From Thalassia testudinum (taxonomy: Eukaryota; Streptophyta; Magnoliopsida; Alismatales; Hydrocharitaceae): a DNA stretch of 64,000 nucleotides. The notes under the pieces are model-generated. The model did no database searches, was not told where the DNA came from, and saw only the letters and a program-made list of their open reading frames with translations. This document shows, in pieces, positions 11,763-24,758 of the stretch. The stretch is taken from the NCBI GenBank assembly GCA_037157565.1, contig JAZHRO010000063.1:158150501-158214500 (forward strand), read 5' to 3'. Position numbers and translations under genes: made by a program. How positions within the stretch are numbered: the stretch's first letter is position 1; every line of letters starts with the position of its first letter.

Positions 11763-12923
11763 TAACATGTCCATTTTCACATGTTTTGAAATTATCAGAA
11801 ATTGTAGTATAGTCGCGCTAAAACCTTGATCAAAATATTTAATTGTTTACGAAACTCACTTAGATTTCTTTTCTTTTTAGAATTTGAGTCCCAGTTGTTC
11901 GTCTCTAGGAGGCGTAAAAATAAGTCAAGATTTGAATTGGCTTTTCTAACCTAAATCTAACCTAATATTTTTGGTCTTTTTGTCTTTTGCACTTTTTTTG
12001 TGTTTTTTATTTTTATTTTGAAAAACAAAATGAAACCTAGATCTAGATAAACTAGCAAAAACCTAAGTGACTATGTGCATCTAAATGAGCCCATGGTGGC
12101 CGTGCACGGTGTGACAAACCTATGGGGACATTCCTAAGTAAACTAATAGGCATGCATCAAAGTGTAAGCCGTGAAGACATAGCACACACATAAACATGAA
12201 TCAAGCAATATTATTTATGCATAAGAGTGTCAAACACATCTATGCTAGAAAGCATATAAATAGAGAAAATCCCTAACGCTGGAAAGCTGCCACTAGAGCC
12301 ATCGGCCACGTGTGAGAGTGTAGGCTAGACCTTGGGTATGCAAACCCGTCTACATGCCTACCAACAAGAGAGGATGGCCAAACAAGGTATGGGAAGCCTT
12401 ATGGCCGACCAAGATAAAGAAGGGGGAGAAAGAGAGGGGGCAAGTGCACCCAAGTAGAGAGAGGAGGGTGTTGCACCCTTTCTCTACCAATGGTTGTCCT
12501 TAAGAAGACCTTGAAGACGGTCTCCTCTATGTCCATTTAAGAGGAAAGCAAATGGGGCATGGACCCTTTATGGTGGAGGAAGAAGGCAGGCCCACATGGT
12601 GTTGCATCCTCATGCTCTTCTTCTTCTTGCTGCCCTTGAAGAAGCTTGGCGGAGAGCTCTTTCTAGCCGTCCATGGAGCCTTGGAGGAGGACGAGGAGGA
12701 TGGCCTTAGGGTTTGGAGAGTGGAATGGAGGGTGTTGCAAGTATTGGTGGAGGATCATTAATTTCGTCGCTCCACATTTTGTCTTTATGGGAAGGCTCCA
12801 TTTGGTTGCCACTTTTGGAGGCTCCAAAAATAGGTACTGCCACATTTTTAGGATCTAGGTTTGACACAAGTTTTAGGGTTTCCAAGAGAGTGTGCATGGG
12901 TTTGGTAGGGGTAAAATAGAAAG

Positions 12924-12947
12924 GTGTGTGTGTGTGTGTGTGTGTGT
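12924..12947. repeat. (GT)n microsatellite in A left LTR
   Basis: About 11-12 GT units. The right LTR has a shorter run with an interruption at about 21876-21895, so the run changed length after insertion. Confidence 0.9.
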
Positions 12948-13377
12948 TTTTCGTAGGGCTAGGTTGTGGGTTTTGGTATGATTTGGTGCTAAATAGGTTG
13001 GGTCAATCTAGATTAAGTGGGTGCAGACCTAATTAGTCTTAGGAAAGTCAAATTGGATAGAAGTGATACTAATTAGGTCTAGGTGAAGTTTAATTGGATG
13101 TGTGCATGGGATTAGGCTTGGGTAACCTTAATAGGTATGAGTCAATTAGATCCTGAGTGGATCTAATTGGGCTCAGGTGCACCCAAGCAACTGTAGATGC
13201 ACCCAATTAGGTATGGGATGGTTCAATTCGGTTAAGGATAGGATAAGTAGGGCTATGGATAGTGGACTAGGCTTAGGAGGTCTCTAATTAGGTTTCCTAG
13301 GGTGTCAGGTGGGGTTCCTAGGTCAAAACAAGCAAGCTAAGGCTTCCAACAACAAAATTTGGAACCAGAAAACAGTA

Positions 13378-13532
13378 TCAGACGTCCAGGATAGTGGTCA
13401 GATGTCTTATACTACAAAATTGGATGTCTGGACATTAAATCAGACGTCCAATTCTATGCCAGTATGAGTTTTGGCTTCCTAGATTGATATTATGCAGAAA
13501 TCAAACATCCAGCCAGATGTCTGGACATCCTA
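13378..13532. promoter_or_regulatory. Cluster of GACGTC / GATGTC-type palindromes in A LTR
   Basis: The segment contains cagacgtccag, cagatgtctt, ggatgtctggacatt, cagacgtccaa and cagatgtctggacatcc. The same cluster lies at 22327-22480 in the right LTR, where some copies switch between GACGTC and GATGTC. GACGTC is the plant bZIP C-box core. Enhancer function is inferred only. Confidence 0.45.
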
Positions 13533-13975
13533 GAAGGTGCTAGAGAGTGGGCTTTAGGTTTTCTACGGTGGGTTTTAGTTCCTAAGTGTTTGGGAGAGGG
13601 ATAGGATGGATAAGAACATGGATAGTGCTATCCATGTTTGGGTTTTGAGGCTAAGGTGTCCTAATGGAGGTTGTTTTGTGTTTGGGAAGGTTGTCCTTTG
13701 GTTTCTAAGGGTAGGGATAAGGCTATCCTCCTCACTCCTCTTATCTGGATCAGTCTTCTTCTTCCTTTATTACTTTATTCCACTATCTCCTCCATCCTGG
13801 ATCACTTTATTACCTGCAAATAGTAATAAAAACCATTAAATAGCTGGATATCTCATCTTATTCTAAATAAACTAATGAAATGCATGATATGCAAGATATG
13901 AGTGAAATATCTACAAATTAAGTTAGGTTCAGACATTATTTAGGTTGATTAGGACCCATGATTGCTATGCAATCA

Positions 13976-14011
13976 TACCCTCATGACTAAACTTTGCTAA
14001 TTCCTAGCAAA
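13976..14011 (-). promoter_or_regulatory. PPT and pre-PPT hairpin of element A
   Basis: On the minus strand a hairpin TTTGCTAGGAATTAGCAAA (14011-13993) is followed by GTCATGAGGGTA, ending at the LTR edge 13975. It corresponds to the modules in B, E, G and H. Confidence 0.75.
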
Positions 14012-16546
14012 TGCAAGATTAACTTCATGGCTAAGTTATTTACAAATTCGATTCCTAAAGGATTGCTTATTCTTTTTATCAAAGAGTTTGACTAAAGATT
14101 TTTCTCCTTTTGTTTCATCTAGAAATCTTGAAATCCAGATACGTGAAAGTACAGCTATGTAGCTTTCGCAACAGATTCGAGTGAAAGACCTGATTCACCT
14201 CTAAAGTCTGTGCTTAACCCCTAGTAAAATTCTAGCGGGATAGCGGACTTCTTCCCTCGGGCATTCGAGATATTTTCTGAGTTCCACCCTGGCTTTAAGC
14301 TTAGGAAGAGAATTTTAGAGGGAAATGGTTGTTTATTTGGTGGCTCACTCTCTATTGGTGCTTCATAGAAATTAGTACTATAAGATCTAGATTCCCAAAT
14401 TATTAACTCAACTTAGAGAAAGACAAGAAAAACTATGCTCTCTTTTGGTTTCTTTGTATTCATTCTCTCTTTTTCTTTTTTTTTTCTTTTTTTCTTTTTC
14501 TTTTCTTTTCTTTCTTTTTCTTAGAGCTAACAATCTCACCAGATTCACATATATGACCTGTATTTGGTGCTCTCACTTGGCATTAACACTTTAATTGAGT
14601 TCTATAACCCTAACACTAAGTCGGAATTCCTCAGCCAGTATTCATGCAGTCAGAAACATAGAAAGATAGGTTAAGACCTTATTTGGTGGATCTCAAATTT
14701 ATTTGGTAGTATTGTCTCAATGCAACTAAAATAAACACTAAATATTCACACACTCTTTTTTCTTTGCATTTTCTTCTTTTCTAATTTTTTTCTTTTTCAA
14801 TTTTTTTCTTCCCATTTTTTTCTATGTATAATTTTTCTTTTCCAACACAACACAAGCTAGCATACATTCATGAACTTTATTGAGGAGGCATTATTAGGGA
14901 TTGGTGGTACTCAAGAGACATTGGGTGGCTTATTTGGTGGAAGTGCCTACTCACGACACCGAAAGAGATGGATAGGACGGTGTATTTTCGACCTTGACAT
15001 CAATACCCTCCTTCAGCCAAGGATTCCGTAAAGAATGGTCATAACCATCCACCTTAGCCCTAGTTTTACGAAAACTCGCTCTCCACGTATTTGCCTTATT
15101 TGGTGGCTCTCAAAATTTCACGCAAAAATGTATACATAGGATCCGAGAGCGAAAACTATGCCTAATCTCTGAGTATCATTACCTAATTATCTAGGATTCT
15201 AGATTCCTTGCACTAATCTTAGAGCACCAATACACTCTACTCTCATCTCACACTATTTGGTGGATTTTTGGAAGAAAATCTACCTAACTCCCAAAACACT
15301 ATCCAAGGGTTCAGGAAAAGAAGCACTACTTCTCCTCGATAGACTGAAGACATTCATCAGTCTTCACTATGAATCCATTGCAAAATCTACGTGTGTGTGA
15401 AAATTATACTGGATTCTAGATTACAGAAATCAACTAGAGGATGAAATCCTTAATAAATTCTCTTGATAAAAGTCTTATTCATGAATGCAATATATATAAA
15501 TGTTGTTTGTAACCTTTCAAAGTTGCACTTTGAAAATTTCCCTAATTCGGGTTATATTCAGCTTGACCCTAAATTTAAAACAAAAAGGTGAATGGATGAG
15601 TCGAAAGTGGTTGTTGCGAATAATTTTTAGCTCCAATGAGAACATTGGAGGTGGAGTCGGTTGTTCTTAATTTAAGGACCCTAAAGTGCAATTAGCATGA
15701 TGTACGAAAGGTTTTTCCTAGGTGTTGGCAAAAAAATTTCAGTTTACAATTACTACCCCCCATGCCTACTTTCTTGCATGTGTCCTCATGCATGAATATA
15801 ATGAAAAATTACTTAAGACAGGGTAAATGAGTAGAAATCACCCGGAATAGCTCCTGAATTTTGATGTTCCGCTTATTCCAACACCTAAAATTGAATATGC
15901 AAGGAAAATATGACAAATAAAATATACTATATATAAGTTCTGAGATTAACGCCTCTAGCTGGGTGTACATTCAAAAATGATATATCAATACAATATTGAG
16001 AATAGCGAGTAAAATGATAAGAATTTTGGTCTCATTCACCAATAGCGGACCACAAATGCAGACCAACTATCCATGAATTCCAAGCCCAAATAATCAAAAA
16101 AATATGTAGATGGAGCATGGGATTATCTGTAGCCAGATGCTACAAAAGAAAGACAGAAAAATACGGGTGCCTGGAAGAAATGAAGGTGAAGGCATCCCAA
16201 AGAGGTGATGGAGAATGTGGGTGGTAGGGGTACGGGTAGTGTCGTATGGGGTAAAGTCATATGGGTCCTGATAATGGTGATGAATGGAAGGCATGACCCA
16301 AGTAGTGTAGTCAGATCAGGAAATCAAGGTCCAGTAATCAGTCCCTATCTCCACCAAAGATGTTTGGGTATCATCTTCTTCTTTTATCTCTTCAAAAATT
16401 TTCAATTCTAATTCCCAATTATCACATGATTCCCCAAAATTTTTAGCTTCCTCCGATAACTCATCATATGAAATCCCTAATAATCTTTCAATCTCTTGAA
16501 TATCCTTTCCATAAGGGGATATTTCTGCCTTCTCACTTAGATGAAA
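14012..16546 (-). other. 3' non-coding region of element A
   Basis: 2.5 kb without a plausible gene. It contains long pyrimidine runs on the plus strand (14451-14525 and 14755-14845; purine-rich on the element strand) and a repeated phrase, ttatttggtgg, at about 14334, 14678, 14929, 15097 and 15247. The GGACATTG/CATGGGGG box lies at 15755-15790. In autonomous relatives such as G, RT and integrase would sit before this region. Confidence 0.6.
15755..15790 (-). other. GGACA / CATGGGGG box, element A
   Basis: The minus strand reads GCATGAGGACACATGCAAG and then GGCATGGGGGGTAG. It is a diverged copy of the box found in B, C, E, G and H. Confidence 0.6.
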
Positions 16547-18915
16547 TTAGGTATTAGATTTAGTAGTGAGTCCCTCCATGAAAGTGGAATGGGCTGAATC
16601 ATTGATTGAGGAGTTGTTACAATATTTTTGATTTTGTTGCTCCGTGTATGAGATCATTTGAATTAATTCATCAATGTCTCCATGGGTATTCTCAAATACA
16701 ACAAAATTATATTCAGGTCCCTTAATGCTTGGTTCCTCAAAATGAAATGATTGATATTCAGGCCCTAAATCAAGATCAAGATTCTCGAATAAATCTCCAT
16801 TCTCAACTTCAATAGGATTATCAATATCATCCACCTTGGGTGTTTGATCAATAGAATCCTGCATGACCACCACCGAATCACAAATCGGTTGTGACACACC
16901 TGAACCAAATTCAAACATTTTTTATTTTTGTTGCTTGTCCCGGATTCTATGAAGATCTTTTCTTATATCATCATATTCTCTTGCACTAGCTTCTTTTATT
17001 TCATGAATCATTTTGATCAATTGAGTAATCTGGGATTCATTACAAGGGGCAGGGGTTTGAATTGGGCTAAGTAGATCAAGATAGTCAACCATGCTATCAA
17101 TGATTTGATATGGCATTAAGGGTGACTTATGTGATCTATTGGATTGTTGATTCGGGTCATGCTGTTCTACCCAGGTGTCAAATGCCATGGTTTCTTCCAA
17201 ATTGCCCTCTAAATCACTTTCTGTGTCATCCAAAAAATACCTTGACTTCGTTTTCTTAGCAGCTGCATAAATATCAAAGTGAATTTTCTCATTGCCGCTA
17301 GTCATCTCCATACATCCTGAGTAACAGACAATTCATGCATTGGCCATAGCCAAGAAAGGTCGACCCAAAATGATGGGTGAATCACTTAGCTTCTCCAGTA
17401 TATCCATGTCCAAAACAATAAAATCAACTGGAAAGCTAAGACCTTGCACTTTGATGATCGCATCCTGAACTACTCCCTTAGGTGTTTTGATGGAGCCATC
17501 TGCCATTCTAATGGTGATAGGCATGTGGTGTAGATCTCCAAGTCTGGTGCAGTCAAAAAGGGCAGTAGGAATCAAGCTAATGGAAGACCCTAGATCTACA
17601 AGTGCTCTATTGAAGGTGAATCCCTTGATGGCACAAGATATGAAAGGTTTTCCAAGGTCGATCTTTTTGGGTGGTAGAGTGCCAGAAACAAATGCACTTA
17701 TGTTAGATGATAAAACCACCTCTTTAGACGTGCAAGTCTTTTTCTTCTTTTGTGACTCTTTCTTTAAGGCCTCAGGAAAGGGTAAATAGGTCAAATCAAC
17801 TTCAGAAGCCTTTTTCTTCGTTTTGCCCCTAGAGTCTAAGTCAGAGTTGGATGTGGGTTTGGTCTTATGATTTTTGGTTGAGCCTGAATCAAATCGTTTT
17901 GGTGGGATCTTAGCTTTTCTCTTCATTTTAGAGGCCAAAGAGTTGGCCCCTATACAATGGCATGTATGATAGATTGGAGGAGGAGTCGAAAGAATAGGTG
18001 GGGAATAGGAGTGAAAAGGCATTTGCTTCTGGGGATAAAGTGATTCTTGTAGTCTCTTGATTTGATCCCCTTGAGATTTCACTTGATTTTCCAGCTTAGT
18101 CATCCTTTCATTTTTCTTGTCAAAGTCCAACAAAATGTTCATGACATCTTCAAGCGTGGTTGCGGGTTGGGCTGGACTAGATGGTTGCCCTAAAGTGGTT
18201 TGAGTGTTATATTGGGCTAGCCTAAATTGATGTTCAGTCTGAGTCGGTCTTTGTGGTGGCCATGAAAGATCAGGGTTGTCTCTCAACTCAGGGTTATACA
18301 AATCTGGATATGCATCAATAGGTGTATCACCCTGAGTGGGGCTGACTATAGAGGGAGTTGATTGAGAACCTGTTATGTGGTCCTGTAGTTGTGATCGATT
18401 ATTCCAATTCCTTAGTGATATATCATCAGGTACAAGTGTATTAGAAATGGTGCATTCCTTAAATGATCTACCCAAATCACGGATTAGGTCCAAAGGTGCC
18501 TTTTGGGTTAGCTGAGTCTAGGATGCCTCCCCATGGTAGCAAGAATCAGTAGAGTAGCTAGTGGATCCAAAATATGGGTCACTAGACCCACTAGGCTGGT
18601 TGTTCCAAGTCTCTTGTTCCTGGGGGGAGTGATAAGATTGAGATTGTGCCTAAGATTGTCTAATTTGTTCCAGGAGCTTAGCACATTGATCATATAGTCC
18701 TTGTTATATTCCCAGAATTCAACAACTATGGCTTTCAATTGGTTCTAATCTAGATAAGGGTTGAATCCATGAGGTTCAGGCTCTATATAAGCTGGGGGAT
18801 AAGGATGATCATATCCCAGCTGGTTAGGATGAGTCTCCCACCCAGGAGGAGTCGAAATCATGGTTGGGTTGGGAGATGGAGGACCTTGAGGGTCAAAAGA
18901 ATGATATGGGTTCAT
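16547..18915 (-). pseudogene. Protease-bearing polyprotein of element A, without Gag core, broken
   Basis: The frame can start at the ATG at 18915 (MNPYHSFDPQG), followed by a Pro/Asn/Tyr-rich segment. It shifts frame near 18500 and runs from 18493. That part holds a predicted coiled segment (KKNERMTKLENQVKSQGDQI, about 18107-18048) and a basic stretch. The aspartic protease follows: KPFISCAIKG, ALVDLGSSISLIP (catalytic D in DLG) and IILGRPFLAMANA (to 17333). A TGA at 17333 breaks the frame, which then continues in phase (MEMTSGNEK) to a TAA at 16922 and again to 16547. The last 120 codons are acidic with the repeated phrase GPEY. The retrotransposon Gag core seen in B and G is absent, so this protein could cleave but not form particles. 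Confidence 0.75.
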
Positions 18916-20710
18916 GGATATTTAAGAAAAGACGCGGATAGAGATAAGAGATAGTCTTCCTTAGAAAGACACAACCAACTACAAGGTGCTAGTGGAATTA
19001 AGGCAAAGGCCTAGGAAGAAAGATGAGGGAGCCCCAAATCAAGCAAACAAGCTAGCCTTAAATTGTATACCCTAATTGGATCTAAATTTGGTATCTTGAA
19101 ATGGAACTGGGTTAAACCAACCCTTGAATTACTTGGCTGACCAGAATGGTGGGACCCCCTAGGACACCTCGCACGGTAAGACACCACTAGAGGTTAACAC
19201 GGTTACCGCATTGACCTTTCTTGTCACTAGTTGGTCCAAATAGACAAGGCCTTGGTTTTTACCTAATTAAATTTTAGTTACCAAGTAATTTAGTCCTGCC
19301 TAGGGCTCGTCTACTTAGTTTTAGGCTTGGGCTTAGAGTGCTCTTGGAATGTGAAGTGCACTTAAAATTAGATTTGTGAGTGTAAAGTGCACGGACAAAG
19401 GATTTTCAATACAAGCTTTAATTGGTTAGTGGATTTTATGGTTCAAGTGCTTGTATTAATTTTTTTCTTTTAGGGTTTCCTTGTTTAAGTCAATTCAAAC
19501 AAGGTTGTAGTGGAGCACACGACAAGTTTTGCAAGTCCTAATTTGTTATATGAATTTCCTTTAAGTGTGGAATGCAAATGTGCTCTACCCTAGTGTGAAA
19601 AACCTAATATTAGATAGGTCTATATGATGCTTTTAAGTCCAATAAGGTAGAAGTGGTGCGACTCAATCAAGGAAAACAATGGTCCTAATGCACCAATACT
19701 AAGTGAAATAGACCTAATTGGTTGCCTAAGTTGAAATGTAAATCAGTTTAATTCAGGTAACTGAGGGGGTCAATCAAGAAATCAACCTCACCTACTAGGA
19801 AACTAAATTGAATCAAGTCAGTTTAGTTCTCTAGAAAAATTTAAACCCTAAAGTTGTATGTCCTAAGGTTTATGCTTCTCTAAGAACATGCAGTCAGACC
19901 TTATTCTGAATTGAAATCTCTCCCCAGATCAGTACATAAAGCAAAAGAAGATGAAATTTGGTAGAAAGCTTCCTTTTTCAATAAGTTTTTCAGAGAATAT
20001 TTTTTTAATATTTTTATTATTTCATGCAATTTTTCACGAATTTTTGTGTTCTAGGGGGTCAAACAGACTAGATGGACCCCTGCGAGAAATGCAGTTTGAA
20101 ATAGTATCAAAAGAAATCAAAAAATTCTTGAAAATTTATAGAAAAAGTTAGCTTTTCAGTGGCCTTCCAACCCATAAATTTAATATCAATCTGATTTATG
20201 TAGAGGTCAGAATTACTGTTTGAAGTTGAATAAAATCAGAGTACAGACTGTTCTAACCCCCTTCCACTATACAAATTTTTAAAAATCGTACCATGCGAAT
20301 TTTTCCAAATAAAAGTTGGATTTAGAAAGATTGTTTAAAACCCTATGATCAAACCGAATCCTAAGAGTTTTGAATGCCTAATTTGACGACAATAAATTTT
20401 TTTAGAATCATGAATAATTTTTGGCTGGATTTCTAAATCTGACTTTTGTGTGTTTAAATAGTTTCCAAGTTAAGACACACACCAAAGAAAGTAAATTTTT
20501 CTTTTGTAAATTCAAATCCGAAAATATGAATTTGAATTTATATATATATGAATATATATATATATTTTAACCTAAGAAAGCAACAAATAGAGGATGAAGA
20601 AAATACCTATGGTCGTCACCATGGGTCGATGCGTGCACGGATCCTCATCTTGATCTACAATCAAAACAAATAGAAGTTAAGCAAATCCAAATCTAAACTC
20701 ACGCGTTGCC
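18916..20710 (-). other. Leader of element A
   Basis: 1.8 kb of non-coding sequence between primer site and first ATG. The segment 19140-19270 is a diverged version of the leader block in B, C and G (aagacaccac, gttaccgcattgacc, ttcttgtcactagttgg). The remainder is A/T-rich, and the frame at 19951-20151 matches nothing. Confidence 0.5.
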
Positions 20711-20728
20711 TCCTTGGCAACGGCGCCA
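20711..20728 (-). promoter_or_regulatory. Primer binding site, element A
   Basis: The minus strand reads TGGCGCCGTTGCCAAGGA, two changes from the site of G. It lies 2 bp from the LTR at 20731. Confidence 0.9.
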
Positions 20729-20730
20729 TT

Positions 20731-22937
20731 TCACAAGTCCATTTTCGCACGTTTTGAAATTGTTGAAAATCATAGTATAGTCGCACTAAACCCTTGCTCA
20801 AAATTTTTAATTATTTACAAAACTCGCTTAGATTTCTTTTCCTTTTAGAATTTGAGTCTCGGTCGTTCATCTCCGGGAAGTGTAAAAACAAGTCGAGATT
20901 TGAATCCACTTTTCCAACCTAAATCAAACCTAATATTTTTGGTCTTTTTTTCTTTTGTGCCCATTTTTGTGTTTTCGATTTTTATTTCGAAAAGCAAAAT
21001 GAAACCTAGATCTAAATAAACTAGCAAAAACCTACGTGACTATGTGCATCTAAACAAGGCCATGGTGGTCGTGCATGGTGTGACAAACCTAAGGGGACAT
21101 TCCTAAGTAAACTAATAGGCATGCATCAAAGTGTAAGCCGTGAAGACATAGCACACACATAAACAAGAATCAAGCAATATTATTTATGCATAAGAGTGTC
21201 AAACACATCTACGCTAGAAATCATATAAATAGAGAAAATCCCTCACACCGGAAAGCTGCCACTAGGGCCATCGGCCACGTGTGAGAGTGTAGGCTAGACC
21301 TTAGGTATGCAAACCCATCTACATGCCTACCAACAAGAGAGGACGGTCAAACAAGGTATGGAAAGCCTTGTGGTCGACCAACAAGAGAGGGGGAGTGTCA
21401 CCCAAGTGGAGAGAGGAGGGTGTTACACCCTTTCTCTACCAATGGTTGTCCTTGAGAAGACCTTGAAGATGGTTTCCTCTATGGCCATTTAAGAGGAAAG
21501 CAAATGGGGCCTGGACCCTCTATGGTGGAGGAAGAAGGCACGCCCACATGGTGTTGCATCCTCATGCTCTTCTTCTTCTTGCTGCCCTTGAAGAAGCTTC
21601 GAGGAGAGCTCTTTCTAGCCGTCCATGGAGATTTGGAATAGGATGAGGAGGACGGCCTTAGGGTTTGGAGAGTGGAAGGGAGGGTGTCACAAGTTTTGGT
21701 GGAGGATCATTAATTTCGTGGCTCCACTTTTTGTCCTTATGGGAAGGCTCCATTTGGTTACCACTTTTGGTGGCTCCCAAAATAGCTAATGCCACATTTT
21801 TAGGATCTAGGTTTGACACAAGTTTTAGGGTTTCCAAGAGAGTGCATGTGGGTTTGGTAGGGGTAAAATAGGAAGGTGTGTGTGTGTGTGTGGGTGTCTT
21901 TTTCGTAGGGCTAGGTTGTGGGTTTTGGTAGGATTAGGTGCTAAATAGGTTAGGTCAATCTAGATTAGGTGGGTGCAGACCTACTTAGGCTTAGGAAAGT
22001 CTAATTGGATAGGAGTGATCCGAATTAGGCCTATGTCAAGTCTAATTGGATGTGTGCATGTGATTAGGTTAGGGTAACCCTAATAGGTATGAGTCAATTA
22101 GATCTTGGGTGGATCTAATTGGGCTCAGGTGCACCCAAGCAACTGTAGATGCACCCAATTAGGTATGGGATGGTTCAATTCGGTTAGGGATAGGATAAGT
22201 AGGGCTATGGATAGTGGACTAGGCTTAGAAGGTCTCTAATTAGGTTTCCTAAGGTGCCTGATGGGGTTCCTAAGTCAAAACAGGCAAGCTAGGGCTTCCA
22301 ACACCAAAATTAGGAACCAGACAGTAGTATCAGATGTCTAGGATAGTGGTCAGACGTCTTATACTACAAAATTGGATGTCTAGACATTAAATTGTCATCC
22401 AATTCTATGTCAGTATGAGTTTTGGCTTCCTAGATTGATATTCTACAGAAATCAAACATCCAGCCAGATGTCTGGACGTCCTAGAAGGTGTTAGAGAGTG
22501 GGTTTTAGGTTTTCTAAGGTGGGTTTTGGTTCTTAAGTGTTTGGTAGAGGGATAGGGTGGATAAGAACATGGATAGTGCTATCCATGTTTGGGTTTTGAG
22601 GCTATGGTGTCCTAATGGAGGTTGTTTTGGGTTTGGGAAGGTTGTGCTAGGTTGTGCTAGGGTTTCTAAGGGTAGGGATAAGGTTATCCTCCTCACCCTT
22701 CTTTTCTGGATCAGTCTTCTTCTTCCTTTATTGCTTTATTCCATTATCTCCTCCATCCTGGATCACTTTATTACTTGCAAATAGTAATAAAAACCATTAA
22801 ATAGCATGTTATCTCATATTATTCTAAATAAACTAATGCAATGCATGATATACAAGATATGGGTGCAATATCCACAAATTAAGCTAGGTTAAAACATTAT
22901 TTAAGTTGATTAGGAACCCATGATTGCTATCTATTTA
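20731..22937 (-). repeat. Right (5') LTR of element A
   Basis: It matches 11763-13975 over its full length, more diverged in the first 100 bp (U5). The U3 tip has lost its hairpin: ctattta replaces gcaatca after the shared tgattgctat. The frames at 21307-21871 and 22557-22784 mirror those of the left LTR and are not genes. Confidence 0.85.
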
Positions 22938-24229
22938 GTTGGCAGGGGTTGGTTATAACTTAGAGGAGGAGTGAAAGAGATAAGAACTACTTAAGGATGA
23001 AGGGGATGGGCGACTCACATCGTCATGACTGGCTGGCACCGCGGGAGATGAATTCTCCGATAAGGGAGAACGGCGGCAACGACGGGGAAGGTGGCTCTTG
23101 CTATGGCTGGCGAGGAGCCGAGGAAGGAGAGGAAGGTATTAGGCTGGTGAATTTGACCGTTGGCCGGCATGAGCAAGAGGAGAGGGTGCTCACCGGAGCT
23201 TCGGTCGAAGGAGGCCGGGGAAGGAAGGGAAGAAGGTTCTTGGCCTTAAACTAGGTTAAAGAGAATACTGGGATCAAGAGGAACCTTTATAGAGCTTTAA
23301 CAAGCTAAATTTGGGAAAATTCATTGTGGATTCATTGTGATTTGGTTTGGGTTTCCTTGCAGATTTCAAGTGCTTCGCCTGAGCTCTAAGGTGCGATTTG
23401 GGATCCCTGAGGTGGTTTAATCGATGGAGGATCTTCTAAAGATTGTTCCCTCCAAATTTGGGAGGAATTAGTTAAGGAAACAAGAAGATCTCATTTGAAG
23501 GTCGACAACTTTGGGTTCACACCTCTAATGGAGGGATGGACCTGTTTGAAGAAAATGATGAGAAGTTAGGGCCCTAATTGCAAGAAATCTGAAAGTTAGG
23601 GGTTTAAGTGTAAGAAATAATAATTTTAGGGAATAAATTGCAAACTAGGTCAAGATAGACTCTGATTGGGCCAACATTTTGGTATGAACCTAATTTACAC
23701 TCAAGGAATCTGATGATAAAGTTAAATTTCAGTTTTGGCCTTGTTTAACTGGGAAATTTGCATAGAAGCCCAAATTAGAGTAAAATCCTATCTGAAACTT
23801 TGTTCAAGGTCAAAATGGGTTCAGATGGTCAAACCAAGGGTACCAAACCTCTTAGAATATTTTTATATGAATTTTAGGATGTTTATATGATTTTTATCCT
23901 GACTAGAACCCCTTTAATTTAAGCAGGTTTGAAATTAGGGTTTTAATGTGCTGTTTGGTTCTCGAAATGCGTGAAACCCTACTTCTTTCTGTGTAGACCT
24001 GCTTATTGGAATTTAATGCTCAATTGACCTTAGATTAACCCTTGACAAACCCCATGGTTACTTTGCATTCATGGTGTGATGTTAAAACTACATAATTAAC
24101 CCTTTCTTATGTTTTCTTCTCAAAATGGATTTGCGTGGAATTATAGTTCTCAGGGGATCATGTAGGAGCATTTGTTACTTGATTTTCATTAATTTAAGTT
24201 AGTTACAGCTAATGATGGTGTTACCATCA
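22938..24229 (-). repeat. Left LTR of element C, second piece
   Basis: It resumes after element A and ends with the hairpin TGATGGtgttaCCATCA (24213-24229). The segment 23650-23880 (gactctgattgggcc, ggtcaaaatgggttcag) is shared with both B LTRs and, more weakly, with G. The frame at 22997-23254 is GC-rich LTR sequence, not a recognised gene. Confidence 0.8.
23284..23292 (-). promoter_or_regulatory. TATA box of element C LTR
   Basis: The minus strand reads CTATAAAGG, a good TATA match placed mid-LTR. Confidence 0.5.
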
Positions 24230-24758
24230 TACCTCATGCCTAACTTTTGCTAGACCCAAGAAAAATCCCATGGAAAGAACTAAATCTCTAGACCATGCTT
24301 TGATGTTCAGATGCCTAATTTGTGCCACTCTCTAGAAATTAGATCAAGATGCCAATAATAGACCTAGAGGTACTCAAGTACCAGCCAAGATCCAGACCTG
24401 ACCAACTTCAGCCTAGGTCTACTGTGAAGGTTTCTAAGGCTCGCAAAAACTGCACAGAGGTTCGTTAACCCTAGTAGTTAAAGCACCCGAGCATTAGATG
24501 TACTGTGTCCAGGTTCAATTTGCCAGTGCATTTTTGTAAGAGAGAGATAGAGAAAGATTTTGTATTTTTAGAGTTTTCTCTTTGTTCCTTTTATTTCCCT
24601 AAATCTACCCTTGGATTGGTCCTAAACACGATATGTATCAGATTCCTTGTCCCCACCATCAATCCTTAAAGGGTCCCTGGCTTTCGATGCTTTGGGATAG
24701 CACCACCCATGACAACTACTAGAACTCTTAGATTTTGACACTTCGGGATAGTGTTGCC
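24230..24758 (-). other. 3' internal end of element C, with PPT and repeat units
   Basis: It starts with the PPT on the minus strand (GGCATGAGGTA, 24240-24230) and a decayed pre-PPT hairpin (24244-24265). The first unit of a threefold repeat is at 24690-24712. The second unit is cut at 24758 by insertion of B and resumes at 36163. No coding. Confidence 0.7.

Larger units (their letters stand above)
11763..13975 (-). repeat. Left (3') LTR of element A
   Basis: About 2,213 bp, closely matching 20731-22937. It ends with the hairpin TGATTGC-tat-GCAATCA (13959-13975), directly against the PPT. It contains a (GT)n run at 12924-12947 and a GACGTC-type cluster at 13378-13532. The frames at 12552-12919 and 13606-13839 are repeated in the other LTR and are not genes. 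Confidence 0.85.
11763..22937 (-). mobile_element. Element A: non-autonomous LTR retrotransposon, protease only
   Basis: Complete from LTR to LTR. Left LTR 11763-13975, PPT just inside at 13976, one broken protease-bearing frame (18915-16547), a 1.8-kb leader, a primer site at 20711-20728 and right LTR 20731-22937. The flanks read attgg (11758-11762) and gttgg (22938-22942), a 5-bp target duplication with one change. There is no Gag core, RT, RNase H or integrase, and the 6.8-kb interior has no room for them. It inserted into the left LTR of element C. Confidence 0.85.

Noticed and set aside
13606..13839. Hydrophobic-ended 77-codon frame as a small membrane protein
   Set aside because: It is repeated in the right LTR of A at 22557-22784 and belongs to the LTR.
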